64,000 nucleotides of DNA from Saururus chinensis. Lineage: Eukaryota; Streptophyta; Magnoliopsida; Piperales; Saururaceae. The stretch covers positions 15,282,995 through 15,346,994 of the forward strand of contig CP141142.1 of NCBI GenBank assembly GCA_035235625.1, written 5' to 3'. A model generated the notes under the pieces. That model ran no database searches and was not told the DNA's origin. It saw only the letters and a program-made list of their open reading frames with translations. The position numbers and the translations under genes are program-made. Shown in pieces: positions 59,194 to 64,000 of this stretch; the first letter of the stretch is position 1, and every line of letters starts with the position of its first letter.

Positions 59194-60020
59194 TATCACG
59201 GGGACAAACTAGCGTACACTGATTCGCCCTCGTGATGGCCTGGCTATGCCACACAACCAGCAGCCACTCTCGTCTATTCCCACTTGTATGTACAAGGGAA
59301 ACACAAGCAAACAACAACATGTCACAAGTCATCTCTGATACAAGGGCTCCGCTCCAGCTATATTTCAAACCTTCAAAATACAATGGCAGGGAGAGGGCAA
59401 GGCTGGTTCACCAGGCTGAAAGCTCTCTCTCCGCACCCTAGTTTACTGTGCATGAACAAATCGGTCTCCAATCATCCAAAATCAGCCTTGGCCGCCCTTG
59501 CTCTCTCCCTTAAATAGACTCAGCCCAATTGGCCGGTCCTAGTGCTAGTAGAAGTTACATAACCAACCCATACAAGAAGTCTCACCCTGACCAACTCTCT
59601 CCCCCTAAGCAAGCCGCCCTAGTCCAAATCAGGAAACCAAATGGAGTCCTTATCCGACTAGGAGTCCAGCGCCCTGCTGCTCCAAGAATCTGATCCGTCC
59701 AGGGAACTTGCTGCCCCAACTCCCACTTGAGCAAGGAGTGCAGCTATCTTGCATAAGTGAATCTTCTCTACCTTAGGAGTCTGTCCCTAAATGTTTGTGT
59801 CACCCAACTCACCACTAGAGTCCTGTCAACTCAGGGACTCCTCCTCAGCTTACTCCGCAAGGCCAGTAACCCGTCCGGAACATCTCCAATGCAGCTCCAG
59901 CATCCGTCTATGCCCAAAGGGCTATTTAGGTTGTTCATCACCCAAGCTAGCTTGGCTATCTGCTACCAAGTTAGGGGGTAGCTGCCCCCTTTTCCCATCC
60001 ACGAAGTTAAGGGGCTAACA
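59194..60020 (-). repeat. Right (5') LTR of the TR-GAG element
   Basis: Begins TATCACGGGG and ends GGGGCTAACA, next to CCAAG. Direct copy of 56694-57509. Confidence 0.93.
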
Positions 60021-60307
60021 CCAAGGCCAAAGACCGAAGCTCCGCCTGCTTTCCAGCCACACCCGAGTTTGGCACCATTTCCTCATGTCTCCACCTTCTC
60101 TGGCTCGCCCATGGCTGTCCCCCACCCTATCCTCTTTTGCGATTCCAAAATAATCAGCCCACAAATCAGCCAATCTCTTCAGCTCCGTTCAACGACACCA
60201 ACCTTTTCCCCATCCCTTTTCCTAATGAAGATGGTATTGATTGGGTTCTTGGAGACTTGATTCTTAGCAGCATCTCTATTAAAAGACTATTTCATCTTCT
60301 CCTAGAA

Positions 60308-60456
60308 TGTTCCACACATTTCCCTCCTAGAACATTCTACATTTCTCTTCTCTAGATTATTCCTATGATTTCTCTATATTTGCTTCTAGATGATTCCTTT
60401 CTAACCTATAAATTGTAACTTGTTGTTCATAGTGAATTCACTAAAGTTTCCATTCA
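60308..60456 (+). repeat. Short LTR of a Copia element
   Basis: TGTTCCACAC to TTTCCATTCA, followed immediately by TGGTATCAAGCT (60457-60468), an initiator-tRNA-Met primer-binding site. A TATA-like TATAAATTG lies near 60410. The 149-bp length suits short Copia LTRs, but no second copy is in the window, so the left end is an estimate. Confidence 0.6.
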
Positions 60457-62150
60457 TGGTATCAAGCTAGGTGAAAAGTTAACTCTCTACCTTGTGGCGA
60501 CTGATCTCTACGCGGCGCTCCTCTTAACCACTTGACTTGCTTTACCCTTCAATTTCTCTCATTTTTTTTACAACCACTCCCAACCCGCCAATTGTTGTCA
60601 CCACTCATTATGCCAGTATGCTGCCGGCACCTCTGGTTCACTAGCCTCCTTCTGATCGGTCAGCCTCCTCCTAGCCCGTCTCCTCTCCCATTGGCAGTCC
60701 TCTCGTCTTTCCCCGAATCGTGTCATGGTGCTCCATGTATTCCCCGTCCCCAGCACCGCACTGCTACCCCTGGACTCGTCACCCTGTTTCTTTGACCCTG
60801 TTCTTCTCTTCGACCGGTGGCCTCCCTTGCTGCCACCCTCCCCCCAAAAAAGCTCTCCCCTTTACCTGTCGGCCTCTTCTTATTTCAGCAAGCCGCTGCC
60901 CTCCCCTTAACTCGTGGTCCTTTTGCCAAATAAGTCATCTTGCTGAGTACAATTTTATTTACTTCTGAATTTTTTTTCTTTAACCAGCTCCCCATATGGA
61001 CCCTCCCTCTTCACCCCCAACCTCTGGCACCTCCAGTCCTCTACTTCCCACACCCCCTTTCGCCACTGCCTCTGATTTTTTTATTATCGTTCTAGCATCC
61101 ATTAAATTTCTCGTGTCGAACATGGCCTCCCTTATCAATGTCCGCCTTGATGGTTCTAATTTCCTCATTTGGCATGAAACCACTCGCTCTATCCTAGCTG
61201 CCTACCAACTTCTTCCCTATGTTGATGGTTCTCTGCCTTGTCCCTCTCCTACATCTACTTCTGCTTGCCCATCCTATTATGTCTGGATCAATACTGATCA
61301 TCATCTTCTCATCTTTTTACTTGCCACCATTGAACCAACACTCATCTATCTCTTTCTTACGCATACCACCTTTGTTGCCAAGGGGAGCGCAATCGAGACT
61401 AGCTATCTCTCGGCCTCCCTGGCTGCGGTTATTCAATTAATGGGTGATCTTCGTCGTTGTTGTCTCGGCTCAGGTGGGATGGCTTCTTATCTCGATAAGC
61501 TGTGATTCCTTGACGATCAACTTGTTGCAATCAGTGTTCTCATTAGTGATCTGGATCATCTTCACCAAACTCTGGTAGGCCTCTCAGATGAATACTCTGT
61601 GTTTGCTGCCGGGATTTGGGCCCGCAGTGCCTTGGTTACGGTCGCTGAACTTTGGAACCTCCTTCTTGCGGATGAAGCCACTCTCTCTCTCAATTGTCAA
61701 CCCACACTGGTCCTCCCTTAGCACATCCCACTGCCCTCTATGTCGCCACCAGCCCCATGGCCCCCACAACACCCTCTATTGCTCCTGCCATCTCTCTGGC
61801 CATCCTTAACACAATCACTGATGCCTTGGGACAACTACCTCTTGGTTCTCGCCCTGCCTCTGTAATGACTACTGTCCTTCCCTCCAACGGCCCATCCAGA
61901 TTGCCTCATGCTACCCCCTATGCCTCACTCGGCCTTCTCCCCACCGCCTGGCCGTCTACCCACTCCTCAATCTCAACAATCATGTCATGGGGGTGGTGTG
62001 GACTGCCGCCAAAACTATGGTTGAGGGGGCCGCCGTCGCTACTATCCCTCATGCCAGATATGCAGGGGGCCCACATTGCTATCAACTGCAAAAACCATTT
62101 CAATGCCTCCCACCCGGGCCCTACCATAGGTCCCATGTAAGGACTCTTAT
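60457..62150 (+). mobile_element. Copia element, primer site and gag region (5' part only)
   Basis: From 60996 a plus-strand frame starts MDPPSSPPTSG and runs to VRLDGSNFLIWHETTRSILA and then LLPYVDGSLPCP. This is the LDGSNF-x-x-W and G-x-(V/I)DGS-x-x-CP pattern of plant Copia gag. Beyond 61505 another frame has GLSDEYSVFAAGI and an ELWNLLLADEATLS block, the next conserved gag segment. A Cys/His-rich stretch near 62070 may be the zinc knuckle. No protease, integrase or polymerase follows. Fossil with a few breaks, truncated at its 3' side. Confidence 0.85.
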
Positions 62151-64000
62151 TTTTGAACTAGTTTATTTTAATCTTATTTATCGGTTATGTGTAGTTTACG
62201 TGTTTTCTGATTTAAGTTCTATGATTCTCTGAAATAAATAGGATTTCTGAAGGTTTTAAGAAAAACTAACTATTACATTTATGAGTTTTAAGTAGTTTTT
62301 AGTTAATTTTGAATTTTTAGGATTTTTCTAAATTTTTACTAATTTTCCAAAAATTAGGGTTTGGCGAGACCACCCTATGGGCCTAGACATCAACATAAGC
62401 TCATACAAAAATTTTCAGAATTGTTTTTAGATTTAATTAGTGCTCAAAATTTTAAAATACTTATTTTTTGCCCAAAATTCTATTTAAACCTCATTAGTTC
62501 ATTAAGTGTACCCCAAGCCCTATTATAAATGGAAAAGGGCTAAGTCATTTCCATTTTGGGAATAGGCTGGGAGAAGGTGATTAAGGCCTTATTCCCCAAT
62601 TAGGCCTAGATTAGAAGGGATTATGGTATGTTCTTCCTTAATAAAGCTTAAACCCTAGATCTTCTCCTAATCTATTCTTGATCCAACATTTCCCCTTTGA
62701 TTTGATTCAATTTCAAACATCAAAGTCACTTATTTACTCCCTTACTTGAAACCCTACTTATCAAAATTTATTTTTTATGCTTATCAAACCCAAGATCTAA
62801 GATTTCTTCAAGGTTTTCAATGTTAAATCGATTTTTAATGAAGTTTAACTTAGACACTATGTTTTTGGAAGGTTTCTAAGAAGGGTGAAGGTCAAATCCG
62901 AACCTAAACAAGTGACAAGGTAATGGGTCTTCAAATCTCAATTTTCTTATGGTAAAATCTCGATTCTTATGGTTAATTTGGAATGGATTTGTTTGATTTA
63001 TTGCTCTAATGGTGGAATTAGAAATGTTAATTTCTTGTTCCAATTTCTTAGGGTTATCCCTTTAGATGGTGTAGATTAACATTCTGGAAAGTTTGGTGGA
63101 ATTTTAATGGTGTTTAGGAATATAGATGAAGGTTTTAAGTTGTTTTAATGGAGTCTCGGTTTTGAAATTCGAAATAAAGAAGAAGGTCAAAACTTCGATC
63201 AGCAACACTACATTTTTCACAGATTTCCTGCATAGCCGATCGAACGGCCTTGCAGAGCATTCAAACGGCTACAGTACAGTTTTGCTATTTTTAAATTTAT
63301 GCTCATTTCAATATTTTTTACTCTATTTAATGTTTCTAATGGTTATGGAAAGTGTATTATATTGAATTGGGGTACTTGAGGTGTGGGATTGATGATGAAA
63401 GTGTATGGATTATGTTTAGGTGTTGTCTTGTGGTATCATATTGTGTTGATAATCATACATGTTGATATTGAAGTATGTTGGAACTTAGAATGTTGGTATT
63501 CTTGTGATTGGAATGTGTTTCCAGTAGGGATGTTATATAGCAAATGGTGAGATGTGTTCTCTTATAATATGGATGGTTTATGGGAAATTGATGTGATCAT
63601 GTTGTGGCTTATTGTGTGGAAAATCATGCTTGTGGGAATGATCGTTTGATTCTACATTGATGGATTTAAGTTTTATGGTGAATTTTGTTTTGATTTCAGT
63701 TAGAATTCATTATTTCAAATGTGTTAAGCATGCATAGGTTGACTTATGAGTTTATGTCAAACATTGATTGTATGCTTAGGATGCATGAACACACACGTAT
63801 GGAGAATCTACTATGACATTGTAGTTAATTATGAGGTGATTATGATGCATGAGGAGACTGATTAGGACCACGTTCCATGTGTTGGAACCCACTTAGGTCT
63901 TGCTCACAGATGTATCATGTTATCATGTATCATGGATCGATATTCATGGATGAAGTTTTACCGATGTTTAACCAAAATTAATCGATTGTATGCAATGCTT
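62151..64000. other. AT-rich stretch, possibly a truncated LTR
   Basis: No coding frame is supported. A TATA-like TATTATAAATGG near 62520, then AAGTGACAAGGTAATGGG near 62910 and CGATCGAACGGC near 63237, resemble parts of Ty3/gypsy LTRs. No LTR end or partner is in the window, so the assignment is a guess. Confidence 0.3.

Larger units (their letters stand above)
56694..60020 (-). mobile_element. Gag-only Ty3/gypsy LTR element (TR-GAG type)
   Basis: The LTRs are 56694-57509 and 59194-60020, both including CACGGGGACAAACTAGC and ending GGGGCTAA(T/C)A. The 5-bp target duplication CCAAG is at 56689-56693 and 60021-60025. On the minus strand the order is 5' LTR, gag (about 58950-57790), a polypurine tract containing GTGGGGGACGCC, then 3' LTR. 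The internal region is only 1.7 kb; there is no room for, and no trace of, pol. LTR elements under 4 kb with gag alone are known in plants as TR-GAGs and would depend on another element's polymerase. Gag has several breaks. The LTRs are still similar, so the insertion is fairly young. Confidence 0.92.

Noticed and set aside
1-64000. A previously undescribed multi-gene system
   Set aside because: No clustered set of co-oriented unknown genes exists here; coding sequence is limited to one terpene synthase, one putative exon, pseudogenes and transposon fossils.

Overview
The window is plant nuclear DNA, most likely from a flowering plant. Evidence for this is a seven-exon terpene synthase with short GT-AG introns, a decayed pentatricopeptide-repeat (PPR) gene, a piece of chloroplast psbC embedded in nuclear sequence, and several superfamilies of plant transposable elements (Copia, Ty3/gypsy, CACTA, MULE, hAT and Stowaway-like MITEs). 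The base composition is AT-rich, with one strongly CpG-rich island inside a CACTA element. I cannot name the species. I see no operon, phage, CRISPR array or bacterial-style system.

Layout. 1-2.2 kb: first coding exon and possible leader of a minus-strand gene resembling organellar single-stranded DNA-binding (OSB) proteins. 2.46-2.95 kb: a hAT-type MITE with an 8-bp target duplication. 3.1-12.9 kb: a minus-strand Copia fossil split by a minus-strand Athila-like gag-protease LTR element with a CCTTC duplication. 12.86-15.7 kb: a 2.1-kb LTR, primer-binding site and leader of another LTR element. 16.0-17.4 kb: a CACTA fragment. 19.8-22.1 kb: an apparently intact TPS-g-type terpene synthase on the minus strand, the only convincing complete host gene. 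22.4-28.2 kb: two diverged copies of a long repeat with CACTA pieces between them. 29.3-29.7 kb: a 3 x 151-bp tandem array. 30.1-31.0 kb: a MULE transposase remnant. 32.0-36.1 kb: a PPR pseudogene split by an LTR element whose 978-bp LTR is almost a perfect palindrome. 42.0-43.0 kb: a dimeric tandem array.

46.2-53.7 kb: a Copia fossil with an AGTTG duplication, itself split by a complete-ended CACTA element with an AGA duplication. 53.8-54.2 kb: chloroplast psbC DNA. 54.7-54.9 kb: a Stowaway-like MITE. 56.7-60.0 kb: a short gag-only LTR element (TR-GAG type) with a CCAAG duplication. 60.3-62.1 kb: 5' part of a Copia element. The rest is AT-rich intergenic sequence in which I recognise no gene.

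How it fits together. Only the terpene synthase looks like a working gene; it would act in acyclic mono- or sesquiterpene alcohol synthesis, but one metal-binding residue appears replaced. Target-site duplications read directly from the sequence fix exact ends for six mobile elements and give a relative order: Copia before Athila-like at the left, Copia before CACTA at 46-54 kb, and PPR gene before the palindromic-LTR element. The most unusual structures are the palindromic LTR, the CpG-rich triplicated core of the CACTA element, the 163-bp dimeric array, and the Glu-to-Arg change in the terpene synthase NSE/DTE motif.
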